Shown: positions 6,914 to 15,619 of the stretch, piece by piece
Layout of the letters: every line of letters begins with the position of its first letter
How positions within the stretch are numbered: the stretch's first letter is position 1
DNA from: Barnesiella sp. An55
GTDB taxonomy: Bacteria; Bacteroidota; Bacteroidia; Bacteroidales; Barnesiellaceae
Direction of reading: 5' to 3'
DNA length: 64,000 nucleotides
NCBI RefSeq assembly: GCF_002161555.1
Contig: NZ_NFHZ01000002.1
Location: 185,319-249,318 of the forward strand
Made by a program: the position numbers and the translations under genes
The notes under the pieces: model-generated
The model's input: only the letters and a program-made list of their open reading frames with translations
Databases searched by the model: none
What the model was told of the DNA's origin: nothing

Positions 6914-9706
6914 ATGGACAGCCCGATGCCAAAAGAGAGCAAGAAATACGCCATACTTCTATCGCTTCTATTCTCTTCCCTGTTTGTGCCGCTCATTGCA
7001 CAAGACAGGTATTCGGGTTATAACCAGTCTTTATCGTCCGATACGACAGCAGGCAGCGACAGCACCGCAGACAATCGTCTCGTCCTGCCGCCACTCCCCG
7101 ACAGCATCTCCATCGACTCACTGGCAACCGACTCGCTCGCTACCGATTCTCTGGTAGCCGACTCGGTGCCCCCAAAAAAGAAAAAGGCGGGACTCACCTC
7201 GGTCGTTGACTACAAGGCCAACGACTCGATTGTCTTTACCAACGGCAACGAGGTCTATATGTATGGCAAAGGCGTGGTACAGTTCGACGGCATGGAGCTG
7301 AACGCCGACCAGATAGAGATGAACATGGACAGCAGTCTAGTCTATGCCGTGGGCCGTCCCGACTCGGTAGGCGACATCGTGGGTCGCCCGGTATTCAAGG
7401 ATAAGAGCGGCGAGTACGAGTCGGAGACCATGAACTACAACTTCAAGACCAAGAAGGGATATATCACCAACATCGTGACCCAACAGGGCGAGGGATACCT
7501 CACCGGCGGAAAGACCAAGAAGATGGACAACGACGAGTTCTACATGAAGGACGGCAAATACACCACCTGCGACAATCACGAGCATCCCCACTTCTACCTG
7601 CAACTGACCCAGGCCAAGGTGCGTCCCAAGAAAAACATTGTCACAGGTCCCGCCTACATGGTGCTGGCCGACGTGCCATTGCCCCTGGCCATTCCCTTCG
7701 GATTCTTCCCTTTCACCGAGAAATATTCGTCGGGTATCATCATGCCCACCTTCGGCGACGAGTTGGCGCGCGGCTACTACCTGCGCGACGGCGGTTACTA
7801 CTTTGCCATCAACGACTATGTCGATTTGGCCCTCACCGGCGAAATCTACACCAAAGGATCGTGGGGAGTCAATGCCAAGTCGGCCTATATCAAACGATAC
7901 AAATACTCGGGTAACGTCGATTTGAGCTTCATCACCACCATCACAGGCGACAAGGGATTGCCCGACTACTCCAAGATGAAGAACTTCAAAATTGCCTGGA
8001 CCCACACCCAAGATACCAAAAACAACCCCAACATGTCGCTCTCGGCCAGTGTGAACTACACCACCAGTGGTTACACCCGAAACGACCTGAACAGCTATTA
8101 CAACGCCAACAGCTTTACCGAGAATACCAAGAGTTCGACGGTCAACATGACCTATCGTATTCCCAACTCGCCGTGGAGTTTCTCGGCCACGGCCAATGTG
8201 ACTCAGCGTACCCAAGACTCTACGCTAAATGTCTCGTTCCCCAACCTCACCATCTCGATGGGACAGATTTACCCCTTCAAGCGCAAAACGGTAGTGGGCA
8301 ACGAGCGTTGGTACGAAAGGATACAGATGTCGTACAGCGGACGATTCCAAAACTCGATTCTCACCAAACAAGACCAGATACTCAAGTCGAACCTCATCAA
8401 AGACTGGCGCAACGGCATGTACCACAACATACCCATCTCGGCCACGTTCAACGTGCTCAAGTACCTCAACCTCACCGCCAGCTTCAACTTTACCGACCGC
8501 ATGTACTCCAACAAGGTGATGCAGTCGTGGGACACCCAACAGGCACGCGTCGTGCAAGATACCGTTTATGGATTCTACAACGTCTATAACTACTATGGTT
8601 CGCTGAGTGCCGATACCAAACTCTATGGTTTCTACACCCCGTGGAAAATTTTCGGCGACAAGGTGCAGGCCATCCGCCACATCTTCACCCCCTCGGTATC
8701 GTTCAGTGCAGCCCCCGACTTCAGTGCTCCGCGATATGGTTTCTGGGACTCCTACTCCTATGTCAATGCCCAGGGCGAAACGGTAACCACCAAATACTCA
8801 CCCTTCTCAAACGGGGTATATGGCACCGTGTCGCAAGGCAAGCAGGGAACGGTATCGTTTGCCGTATCGAACAACCTGGAGATGAAGGTCAAGTCGGACC
8901 GCGACTCGACCGGTGTGCGCAAAATCTCGCTCATCGAAAACCTCTCGGCCAACATGAGCTACAACATGGCTGCCGACTCGATGAAGTGGAGCAACCTGAA
9001 CACCTCGATTCTTATCAAGCTCACCAAGAGTTTCAACCTGCAGATGAGTGCCACCTGGGATACCTATACCTACCAGCTCGACCGCTATGGCAACCCCGTG
9101 CGGGTGAACAAACCCCGCTGGACCGTAGGCAAGGGTCTGGGACGACTCTCGAGCACCGGTACCTCGTTCTCCTACACCTTCAACAACGACACGTTCAAAA
9201 AGAAAGATAAAGGCTCCAGCGACAAAAAGGCACAACAGCCCTTGCAACAGCCCAACATGCCGCCCGACCCCAACATGGACGAAGAAGAAGAGGATAGCTC
9301 GGGCAACGACGAGGTACAATTCGGACCCGACGGTTACGCCATCTGGGAGGTGCCGTGGAGTCTGTCAATCAACTACTCGATCAACTATGGCTACGGTACC
9401 TTCAACCGCAAGAAGATGGAGTACAACGGCAAGTTCACCCAGAACCTCAGTCTATCGGGCAATATCAACCTCACGAAAAACTGGTCGTTCAACTTCTCGG
9501 CCAGCTACGATTTCGAAGCCAAGAAGATTGCCTACATGAACTGCAACATCACCCGCGACCTGCACTGCTGGTCGATGAGTGCCAGCTTCGTGCCCGTGGG
9601 GCCCTACAAGTCATACAACTTCCACATCAGCGTGAAATCGTCGCTGCTGCAAGACCTCAAGTATGACAAACGAGGCAACTCCTACGATCGTCTCGACTGG
9701 TATTAA
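6914..9706 (+). CDS. lptD: LPS-assembly outer membrane protein LptD (Bacteroidetes type)
   Basis: 930 aa. Outer-membrane translocon component that inserts lipopolysaccharide into the outer leaflet. It begins with a signal peptide (hydrophobic residues ~12-29, cleavage near LIAQD), then a Ser/Asp-rich low-complexity linker containing repeats of D-S-L-A-T. An OstA-like periplasmic beta-jellyroll follows (about residues 100-220, pattern G-x-V-x-F-D-G-x-E-L-x-A-D-x-I). The long C-terminal beta-barrel runs from the P-F-G-F-F-P-F-T-E-K motif (about 260) to the aromatic end. An acidic loop (M-D-E-E-E-E-D) interrupts the barrel near residue 795. It lacks the four-Cys arrangement of proteobacterial LptD. 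A start 12 bases downstream is possible. Confidence 0.9.
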   Translation: MDSPMPKESKKYAILLSLLFSSLFVPLIAQDRYSGYNQSLSSDTTAGSDSTADNRLVLPPLPDSISIDSLATDSLATDSLVADSVPPKKKKAGLTSVVDYKANDSIVFTNGNEVYMYGKGVVQFDGMELNADQIEMNMDSSLVYAVGRPDSVGDIVGRPVFKDKSGEYESETMNYNFKTKKGYITNIVTQQGEGYLTGGKTKKMDNDEFYMKDGKYTTCDNHEHPHFYLQLTQAKVRPKKNIVTGPAYMVLADVPLPLAIPFGFFPFTEKYSSGIIMPTFGDELARGYYLRDGGYYFAINDYVDLALTGEIYTKGSWGVNAKSAYIKRYKYSGNVDLSFITTITGDKGLPDYSKMKNFKIAWTHTQDTKNNPNMSLSASVNYTTSGYTRNDLNSYYNANSFTENTKSSTVNMTYRIPNSPWSFSATANVTQRTQDSTLNVSFPNLTISMGQIYPFKRKTVVGNERWYERIQMSYSGRFQNSILTKQDQILKSNLIKDWRNGMYHNIPISATFNVLKYLNLTASFNFTDRMYSNKVMQSWDTQQARVVQDTVYGFYNVYNYYGSLSADTKLYGFYTPWKIFGDKVQAIRHIFTPSVSFSAAPDFSAPRYGFWDSYSYVNAQGETVTTKYSPFSNGVYGTVSQGKQGTVSFAVSNNLEMKVKSDRDSTGVRKISLIENLSANMSYNMAADSMKWSNLNTSILIKLTKSFNLQMSATWDTYTYQLDRYGNPVRVNKPRWTVGKGLGRLSSTGTSFSYTFNNDTFKKKDKGSSDKKAQQPLQQPNMPPDPNMDEEEEDSSGNDEVQFGPDGYAIWEVPWSLSINYSINYGYGTFNRKKMEYNGKFTQNLSLSGNINLTKNWSFNFSASYDFEAKKIAYMNCNITRDLHCWSMSASFVPVGPYKSYNFHISVKSSLLQDLKYDKRGNSYDRLDWY

Positions 9707-9772
9707 CCGGGGGACCCGCTTGCCGCAATGGCGAAAAAATCGTACTTTTACCCCACGATTAACCCCACAATT

Positions 9773-11218
9773 ATGCAAGCCGACAAACAGCTTATACTCG
9801 ATCATCTGGATCAACCCATATTCCACCTCATCGGCGAGGTGGCCGACGCCATGAACCGCCCCTGCTTCGTCATAGGCGGCTATGTGCGCGACATCTTTCT
9901 CAACCGCCCCTCCAAAGATATCGACATTGTGACCCTGGGCAGCGGCATCGAACTGGCCGAGGCCCTCACCGCCCGACTGGGCAAACGGGCCCACCTCTCG
10001 ACCTTCCGCAACTTCGGCACGGCGCAGGTGAAGTACAACCGGCGGGGCGAAAATTTCGAAATCGAATTTGTGGGAGCCCGCAAGGAGTCGTATAGCCACG
10101 ACTCGCGCAAACCGGTGGTCGAGGATGGCACCTTGCAGGACGACCAGAACCGGCGCGACTTCACCATCAACGCCCTGGCCCTGTGTCTGAACCACGACCG
10201 CTGGGGCGAACTGGTCGATCCATTCGGCGGCATGGACGACCTGGAGCATGGCATCATACGCACGCCACTCGACCCCGACGTCACCTTCAGCGACGATCCT
10301 CTGCGCATGATGCGGGCCATACGCTTTGCCACCCAACTCAACTTCCGCATCGAGAGCGAGACCTTCGCCGCCATTAAGCGCAACCGCTCGCGCATCGAAA
10401 TCATCTCAAAAGAGCGCATCATCGACGAACTGGGCAAGATCATCCGCTCCGACATCCCCTCGAAGGGATTCATCCTGCTCGACGACTGCAAACTGCTGCC
10501 CATCATCTTCCCCGAAGTGGCGGCTCTCAAAGGAGTTGAAACCGTCGAGGGTCGCGGCCACAAAGACAACTTCTACCACTCGCTCGCCGTGCTCGACAAT
10601 GTGGCGCTGCGCAGCCGCAACGAGTGGTTGCGGTGGGCCGCCCTGCTGCACGATATTGGCAAACCCCGCACCAAACGCTACGACGCCCGCCTGGGTTGGA
10701 CTTTCCACAACCACAACTACGTGGGCGAAAAGATGATTCCCGGTATCTTCCGCCGCATGAAACTGCCGCTCAACGACAAGATGAAATATGTGCAGAAACT
10801 TGTGGGACTGCACATGCGTCCCATCGTCCTGGCCGAAGAGGTGGTTACCGACTCGGCCGTACGCCGGCTGCTCTTCGACGCGGGCGACGATATCGACGAC
10901 CTCATGACGCTGTGCGAATCGGACATCACCTCGAAGAATCGCGAAAAGGTGAAACGGTTTCTCGACAACTTCGAACTCGTGCGCACCAAGCTGCGCGAAA
11001 TCGAAGAAAAGGATAGCATACGCAACATGAAATTGCCCGTCCGCGGCGAGGAGATTATGGAGACCTTCGGACTACCTCCCTCGCGACCGGTAGGCGAAAT
11101 TCTGTCGGCCATCAAAGAGGCCATTCTCGACGGGAAGATTCCCAACGAACACGAAGCTGCCCGCCAATTCATGCTCGAGACCGCTGCAACCATGGGCCTG
11201 CAACCGGTTGCGAAATAG
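9773..11218 (+). CDS. cca: CCA-adding tRNA nucleotidyltransferase with HD domain
   Basis: 481 aa. Builds or repairs the CCA tail on tRNA 3' ends. The N-terminal nucleotidyltransferase core has G-G-Y-V-R-D followed by the metal-binding D-I-D-I-V (about residues 37-55), then R-R-D-F-T-I-N-A-L-A and the E-D-P-L-R-like motif S-D-D-P-L-R-M-M-R-A. A C-terminal HD domain (L-H-D-I-G-K-P, about residue 290) gives phosphohydrolase activity. Start chosen at 9773; the ATG at 9728 would add 15 poorly conserved residues and lies upstream of a promoter-like TACTTTTA at 9743-9750. The tRNA-Arg gene in this window has no encoded CCA, consistent with need for this enzyme. Confidence 0.93.
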   Translation: MQADKQLILDHLDQPIFHLIGEVADAMNRPCFVIGGYVRDIFLNRPSKDIDIVTLGSGIELAEALTARLGKRAHLSTFRNFGTAQVKYNRRGENFEIEFVGARKESYSHDSRKPVVEDGTLQDDQNRRDFTINALALCLNHDRWGELVDPFGGMDDLEHGIIRTPLDPDVTFSDDPLRMMRAIRFATQLNFRIESETFAAIKRNRSRIEIISKERIIDELGKIIRSDIPSKGFILLDDCKLLPIIFPEVAALKGVETVEGRGHKDNFYHSLAVLDNVALRSRNEWLRWAALLHDIGKPRTKRYDARLGWTFHNHNYVGEKMIPGIFRRMKLPLNDKMKYVQKLVGLHMRPIVLAEEVVTDSAVRRLLFDAGDDIDDLMTLCESDITSKNREKVKRFLDNFELVRTKLREIEEKDSIRNMKLPVRGEEIMETFGLPPSRPVGEILSAIKEAILDGKIPNEHEAARQFMLETAATMGLQPVAK

Positions 11219-11290
11219 AATAGATATAAAATATTTTTACATTTTACCGAATAAATCGCTCAAAAAGATATAGTTCTGTCAATTTTATTT

Positions 11291-11330
11291 ATAAAGTGGA
11301 AGTTTTTATTCGAAAAAGCTTTCACTTTAT
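11291..11330 (+). promoter_or_regulatory. Long inverted repeat upstream of gdhA (operator or terminator of cca)
   Basis: Arms 11291-11307 and 11313-11330 pair over 17 positions (one G-T pair, one bulged base) around a 5-base loop. The right arm abuts the gdhA promoter and is followed by a T-rich stretch, so it could be an operator or an AT-rich terminator for cca. Confidence 0.5.
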
Positions 11331-11340
11331 TTATTTTTAT

Positions 11341-11348
11341 TATCTTTG
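11341..11348 (+). promoter_or_regulatory. Predicted gdhA -7 promoter element
   Basis: TATCTTTG, an exact consensus match, with a TTTC at 11320-11323 as a weak -33 box. It implies a long (~145 nt) leader before the start codon. The leader can form CAAGTC/GACTTG and GGCATTATGCC hairpins. Confidence 0.55.
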
Positions 11349-11499
11349 CCGGCACAACCAAAAGTCAAGTCGAGTTTTGCAAGACAAATTGCTACCAGAC
11401 TTGACAACCAAATGGCATTATGCCACAACCAGATAGCTATCGACATGCAGTGAGTTGCACCAGCTACGACATCCATCAAACCAAAAAACATACTTATCA

Positions 11500-12834
11500 A
11501 TGAAAACGACAGAAGTATTGAACGAACTGAAGCGCCGGTTCCCCAACGAGCCGGAGTACCACCAAGCTGTGGAAGAGGTATTATCGACAATCGAGGAGGT
11601 CTATAACCAGCACCCCGAATTCGACCGCTACAACCTGATCGAACGCCTGTGTATCCCCGACCGCATCTTCTCGTTCCGAGTAACCTGGGTCGATGACCAG
11701 GGCCGCGTACAAACCAACATGGGCTACCGCGTGCAACACAACAACGCCATCGGCCCGTACAAGGGAGGTATCCGCTTCCACTCGTCGGTCAATCCTTCTA
11801 TCCTCAAGTTCCTCGCCTTTGAACAAACCTTTAAAAACGCCCTCACCACCCTGCCCATGGGTGGCGGTAAAGGAGGGTCGGACTTCAACCCCAAAGGGAA
11901 ATCCGACATGGAAATCATGCGCTTCTGCCAGGCCTTCGTCACCGAACTGTGGCGCTACATCGGCCCCGACACCGACGTACCCGCAGGCGATATCGGCGTA
12001 GGCGGCCGCGAGGTAAGCTACATGTATGGCATGTACAAGAAACTGGCCCGCGAAAACACGGGAACCTTCACCGGCAAAGGTCTCGAATTTGGAGGCTCGC
12101 TCATCCGCCCCGAGGCTACCGGCTACGGCAACGTCTATTTCCTGCTCGAGATGCTCAAGACCCGCGGCATCGACCTCAAAGGCAAGGTGGTTACGGTATC
12201 GGGCTCGGGTAATGTGGCCCAATACACCGTGCAGAAGCTCATCTCACTGGGGGCCAAAGTGGTGACCATGTCCGACAGCGACGGCTACATCTACGACCCC
12301 GACGGTATCGACGAGAAGAAACTGGCCTATATCTTCGAACTCAAGAACCTCTACCGCGGTCGCATACGCGAATATGCCGAAGAGTATGGTTGCAAATATG
12401 TCGAGGGCGGACGTCCCTGGGGCGAGAAGTGTGATATCGCCATGCCCAGCGCTACTCAGAACGAGCTCGACGGCGACGACGCCCGCACGCTGCTGGCCAA
12501 CGGATGTTTCGCCGTGTCGGAGGGAGCCAACATGCCCTCAACCCCCGAGGCTATCGAGCAGTTCCTCGCCGCCAAGATTCTCTACGCTCCGGGCAAAGCC
12601 GCCAACGCCGGTGGCGTGTCGGTGAGCGGATTGGAGATGACACAGAACTCCATGAAGATAAGCTGGACAGCCGAAGAGGTGGACCAGAAACTGAAACAAA
12701 TCATGCACGACATTCACGAGCAGTGTACCCGCTACGGTAAAGAGAGCGATACCTATACCAACTACGTGAAGGGCGCCAACATCGCCGGCTTCATGAAAGT
12801 GGCCAAGGCCATGATGGCACAAGGCATCTTGTAA
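11500..12834 (+). CDS. gdhA: NADP-type glutamate dehydrogenase
   Basis: 444 aa, typical of the hexameric NADP-dependent family. Makes glutamate from 2-oxoglutarate and ammonia, the main ammonia-assimilation route in Bacteroidales. Landmarks: G-G-I-R-F-H (substrate site), the active-site run P-M-G-G-G-K-G-G-S-D-F-N-P-K-G-K-S-D (about residues 119-136), G-A-R/G-V-G-G-R-E region, and the Rossmann motif V-S-G-S-G-N-V-A-Q-Y (about 234-243). Start set at 11500 (M-K-T-T-E-V), the conserved beginning; an upstream in-frame ATG at 11455 would add a 15-residue tail unlike the family. It is transcribed alone, from a promoter with a long inverted repeat upstream and ending at a strong terminator. Confidence 0.96.
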   Translation: MKTTEVLNELKRRFPNEPEYHQAVEEVLSTIEEVYNQHPEFDRYNLIERLCIPDRIFSFRVTWVDDQGRVQTNMGYRVQHNNAIGPYKGGIRFHSSVNPSILKFLAFEQTFKNALTTLPMGGGKGGSDFNPKGKSDMEIMRFCQAFVTELWRYIGPDTDVPAGDIGVGGREVSYMYGMYKKLARENTGTFTGKGLEFGGSLIRPEATGYGNVYFLLEMLKTRGIDLKGKVVTVSGSGNVAQYTVQKLISLGAKVVTMSDSDGYIYDPDGIDEKKLAYIFELKNLYRGRIREYAEEYGCKYVEGGRPWGEKCDIAMPSATQNELDGDDARTLLANGCFAVSEGANMPSTPEAIEQFLAAKILYAPGKAANAGGVSVSGLEMTQNSMKISWTAEEVDQKLKQIMHDIHEQCTRYGKESDTYTNYVKGANIAGFMKVAKAMMAQGIL

Positions 12835-12863
12835 CAAACAGTTAGTTATTGTTGAATAAGCCA

Positions 12864-12901
12864 AACAGGCGGGAGACTCTTTGAAGAACCTCCCGCCTGT
12901 T
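12864..12901. terminator. Terminator between gdhA and the LRR pseudogene
   Basis: Stem AACAGGCGGGA/TCCCGCCTGTT (11 bp plus one more G-C pair). It lies between two convergent genes and may serve both directions. Confidence 0.75.
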
Positions 12902-12907
12902 GTGTGT

Positions 12908-14261
12908 TTACTTATAGGCTATCTGCGTAAAATCGTCTTTTTTTATCATATCCGTCGAATATTGAGGCGTACTGGCCGACAGATAGATAACGGCCAAATC
13001 GGGATTTCCCGTACAGTATGCATATATCCGCTGTTGATTTTTATCCAAAACACCCATATTACTGTAAAAAATCAACCCACATTGGCTCAAATCCAATTCC
13101 GTCAATTGATTCGATTCGCAATAAAGGAATGTAAGTGCCTTATTGCTTTGAAGAGATAGCTGAGTCAAAAGATTATTATTACACATAAGATCATACAACC
13201 GACTACAAGATGAAACATCCAAATCGGTCAATTGGTTATCATTACAGTTCAATTCTTCCAATTTTGAGAGAGATACAGATAATTGTGTAAATTGATTGCC
13301 CGAAAGCTTCAATATCTTCAAGTTATCTAAATCAGGTACATTAAACTCAACTAAGTTATTAGACGATCAATCCAACTCTTCCAAATTTTTCAAAGTCGTC
13401 AGCTTTGAAAAATCAAAAGAAGACAAATCATTATATGCACATTTCAACGTCGTCAGTGTGGTAGGCAAATTGGTTAATCCTGCTATATTATTACTCGAGC
13501 AATTCAATGTCGTTAGCTTGGAAGGCAATTGGGGCAAATTCTGTTATCTCATTAAACGAACAATCCAATATTGTCAAATTTGTAAATAGCTCTATCCCCT
13601 GTAAAGAAGATATTTGACGACTGGAACACCAGATAGCCGTAACCGAAACGGCCTCCTGAGGTGTCAATATACCATCGGAATTTGTATCGAACTCTGCAGC
13701 AAGATATGCCCTGAATTGTGCATCAGGAATATCCACGAGAATATCTTCTATATTTTCAGGTTCATACGGCGACTGGTATTTGACATAGGCCCCCAATATC
13801 GTGTTGGCTGCCGACAAAATATATTTCTCCACATACAAACGTGCATAGACGTAATAACCGTTATTCGTTTTATATCGAACAAAATAACCATGTCCCTCTT
13901 GTACAGCAACCGTAGAAGCCCACCCTTTGGAGGGAGCCTCTCGCACATTACCCAAGCCATTGACCGCTCCTACCGAACAAAAGTCAATATCATCAGCATA
14001 ATAGCCATAATGGTAAGGAACGAAATTATCTCCTCCATCAATATAAAAACCACCAGTCTCAAACAGACCGACAACTGTTTTACCATTGTTCGCGTTACGA
14101 ACCGAAACAAGGATTGTCCCCTCTGGATCGGGAACTGCATCACCTCCATTCCCCAATGAGGTACCATCATCCGGAACAAGCCCCTTATCCTCCTCCGTAC
14201 AGGCATTGCCCCCTATCAGCAGGACAACCAGCGCCATCATCATAAAAAATTTTGTCTTCAT
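12908..14261 (-). pseudogene. Broken leucine-rich-repeat lipoprotein gene
   Basis: Read leftward, the gene begins at 14261 with a lipoprotein signal (GGNAC, Cys21). Next come a ~130-residue beta-rich domain and an EF-hand-like calcium loop (D-T-N-S-D-G-I-L-T-P-Q-E, about residues 196-207). Repeats of the Bacteroidetes L-x-x-L-x-C-S-x-N-x-I/L type follow. After N-E-I-T-E-F the frame slips by one base at a GGGGC run (13531-13535). LRR text then continues in the next frame (P-S-K-L-T-T-L-N-C-S-S-N-N-I) until an in-frame TGA at 13369-13367, exactly where a Cys codon would be expected (L-E-E-L-D-[C]-S-S-N-N-L). After the TGA the same frame continues cleanly to 12908. The open pieces are 13491-14261 and 12908-13321. 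Restored, it would encode a ~450-residue surface LRR lipoprotein. Confidence 0.8.
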
Positions 14262-14302
14262 AACAGTAAATATTAAGGATTAAACTTAGTGCTACTCCAG
14301 AC

Positions 14303-14508
14303 AAAAAAAACGTGGACAATTTGCATATCCACTGATGAGGTCTTGGCGTACCTGGATAAAGAGATAATGCAAACGCCCACGCCGTATGAACAGCGCGAGC
14401 ATCAACTTTGCTTTTTCTTTATCCAATTAAACCGCCAAGTTTCATCAGTAAGAAAGAAAAGCCAATGCGCTTTTTATGTCGTAATATGTCTGCCCGCCCC
14501 TCGGGCGA
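14303..14508 (-). ncRNA. Candidate ~205-nt rod-shaped structured RNA
   Basis: Transcribed leftward from a near-ideal promoter and ended by GTGGA/TCCAC with eight consecutive T (14310-14303). Its body folds into one long rod. ACTGATGA (14449-14442) pairs with TCATCAGT (14338-14331), CTTGGCG with CGCCAAG, TGGATAAAG with CTTTATCCA, then GCAAA/TTTGC and an apical CGCTG/CGGCG hairpin. That is 8+7+9+5+5 bp separated by small internal loops. The 5' end has a separate CGCCC/GGGCG hairpin. The overall design (long imperfect rod, ~200 nt, own promoter and terminator) recalls 6S-type RNA, but I cannot assign a family. It could instead act in cis on the LRR gene 42 bases downstream. Confidence 0.6.
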
Positions 14509-14514
14509 ACGAAA

Positions 14515-14545
14515 CAAAAGTAGTGCTTTTTCTTAAAAAAACAAA
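14515..14545 (-). promoter_or_regulatory. Promoter of the ncRNA candidate
   Basis: On the minus strand: -33 TTTG (14545-14542), 19-base spacer, -7 TACTTTTG (14522-14515). This is one of the best consensus matches in the window. Confidence 0.7.
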
Positions 14546-14622
14546 ATCGGCACCTCTCGTTAAGCACACCCCCATGATTCACCGGCAAGAGACTACGTAA
14601 ATAAATTCCCCGCCTGCACCCT

Positions 14623-14789
14623 CTGGACCCCGCATCGGGGTGCGGGGTGACACTCTCGTCATTCCGCGCTACGACGCGGAATCCAGAAATATCCGGGCAA
14701 GATATAACTCAGGACGCGAGCCGTGCGTCCCTACTCCACCCACTGCCACCTCCAGAAGCTGGACCCCGCATCGGGGTGCGGGGTGACAC
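14623..14789. repeat. Cluster of GC-rich palindromic (REP-like) repeats
   Basis: Two identical 31-bp copies starting CTGGACCCCGCATCGGGG lie at 14623-14653 and 14759-14789; each contains a CCCCGCA/TGCGGGG hairpin. Between them are two other palindromes: ATTCCGCG/CGCGGAAT (14661-14682) and GGACGC/GCGTCC (14712-14730). A diverged copy of the 31-mer lies at 15961-15991. They resemble dispersed REP-type intergenic elements; no transposase is near. Confidence 0.7.
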
Positions 14790-14892
14790 AGTGCGCATCG
14801 GAGTGCAGGTGGCACAAAGCCCCCATCGGATGCAGAGCGGCCCCCCTCCCTCAAAAAAAATCTACCCTCACATAAAAAAATATTCCAAAATA

Positions 14893-14924
14893 TTTGGTTT
14901 ATATTATAAACCGATTTATATTTG
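14893..14924 (+). promoter_or_regulatory. Promoter of the membrane protein/regulator operon
   Basis: -33 TTTG (14893-14896), 20-base spacer, -7 TATATTTG (14917-14924): a full consensus promoter. The spacer is almost filled by a perfect palindrome. Confidence 0.75.
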
Positions 14925-14980
14925 CAATATTCAAAACAGCAAAAGAGAAAACATATAGCTATATAGTTTATAAAATAAAC
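14896..14980. promoter_or_regulatory. Operator-like palindromes
   Basis: GGTTTATA-T-TATAAACC at 14896-14912 is a perfect palindrome inside the promoter spacer. A second, shorter version GTTTAT-AAA-ATAAAC lies at 14966-14980 in the leader, and ATATAGCTATAT sits between them at 14953-14964. The downstream winged-helix protein is the obvious candidate to bind here. Confidence 0.6.
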
Positions 14981-15007
14981 CAATTTGCAAACCTTAAAAT
15001 TCGACGT

Positions 15008-15619
15008 ATGGAAGAGAAAAAACTGAACGAAAAAGAGAGTCTGGAGCTCATCACCCAAATGATACGGCAGAGCCGAAAAAATATCGGGACTGGCAGCGGG
15101 AACAGATTCCTGCTCTACGGCTATCTGGCCGTGGTACTTGCCGTCGTGGTCTTTGCTCTGGTTCGCACCACCGGAAGCTCGATGTGGGCGAGTGCCTGGT
15201 TTCTCATGTTTGCCCCCTTTATCTATACAACCGTGTATGACCGCAAACACCGCCCGACCGTGATTACCTATACCGACCGCATGATCGACGAGACGTGGAA
15301 GGTGATAGGCACCCTCTTTGTCATTACCGTGCTGACCATGATGATTCTGGGCTATGCCCTGGGTAGTGTCAACTTCGGACTGATGATGCCGCTGGCCCTC
15401 ATCTACTGCGGTATAGGCACTTCGATCACAGGGCTGGTGATTAAAGACTCGGTGCTGGCCTACCTGCCGCTCTTCGGGCTGGTCTTTGCCATCTACATGC
15501 TGATGACCCTACCGGCCTTGCAACATGTGCCGGCCACCTGGCATCTCTATTTTGGCATTTCATTTCTGATTATGATGGTTATTCCCGGGCATAACCTCAA
15601 CGCTAAATACCACAAGTGA
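15008..15619 (+). CDS. Four- to six-TM membrane protein, partner of a winged-helix regulator
   Basis: 203 aa. A charged N-terminal ~30 residues (K-E-S-L-E-L-I-T-Q-M-I) is followed by hydrophobic segments at about residues 36-55, 60-77, 97-117, 121-141, 145-165 and 170-190, so it is an integral inner-membrane protein. I do not recognise a catalytic motif; similar proteins are commonly encoded beside a small winged-helix regulator in Bacteroidetes and their function is unknown. Start set at 15008, where the family-like N-terminus begins after a strong promoter. An earlier in-frame ATG (14894) lies inside the promoter. The stop overlaps the regulator start (TGATG), so the two are co-translated. 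Confidence 0.75.
   Translation: MEEKKLNEKESLELITQMIRQSRKNIGTGSGNRFLLYGYLAVVLAVVVFALVRTTGSSMWASAWFLMFAPFIYTTVYDRKHRPTVITYTDRMIDETWKVIGTLFVITVLTMMILGYALGSVNFGLMMPLALIYCGIGTSITGLVIKDSVLAYLPLFGLVFAIYMLMTLPALQHVPATWHLYFGISFLIMMVIPGHNLNAKYHK

Larger units (their letters stand above)
14262..15007. other. 746-bp non-coding region: ncRNA candidate, palindromic repeats, regulated promoter
   Basis: No convincing protein gene. From left to right it holds the LRR gene's upstream edge, a minus-strand ncRNA candidate with its own promoter, a cluster of GC-rich palindromes (14623-14789), and the promoter/operator region of the gene starting at 15008. Small open frames such as 14289-14600 run through the RNA structure and lack coding features. 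Confidence 0.6.

Noticed and set aside
13367..13369. In-frame TGA as a selenocysteine codon
   Set aside because: A frameshift lies in the same gene, no selenocysteine insertion hairpin is seen, and the repeat pattern expects ordinary Cys here.
14332..14345. CTGATGAG, the hammerhead ribozyme core, on the + strand
   Set aside because: The required C-GAAA after stem II is absent (the sequence continues TGGATAAAG), and the motif is explained by the long inverted repeat of the ncRNA candidate.
14303..14508. Calling the ncRNA candidate 6S RNA outright
   Set aside because: Length and rod shape fit, but 5' and 3' ends do not form the usual closing stem and no family search could be run.
14289..14600. 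103-codon open frame on the + strand
   Set aside because: It is the antisense of the structured RNA candidate, has no signal, motif or start region, and ends in repeat-rich DNA.
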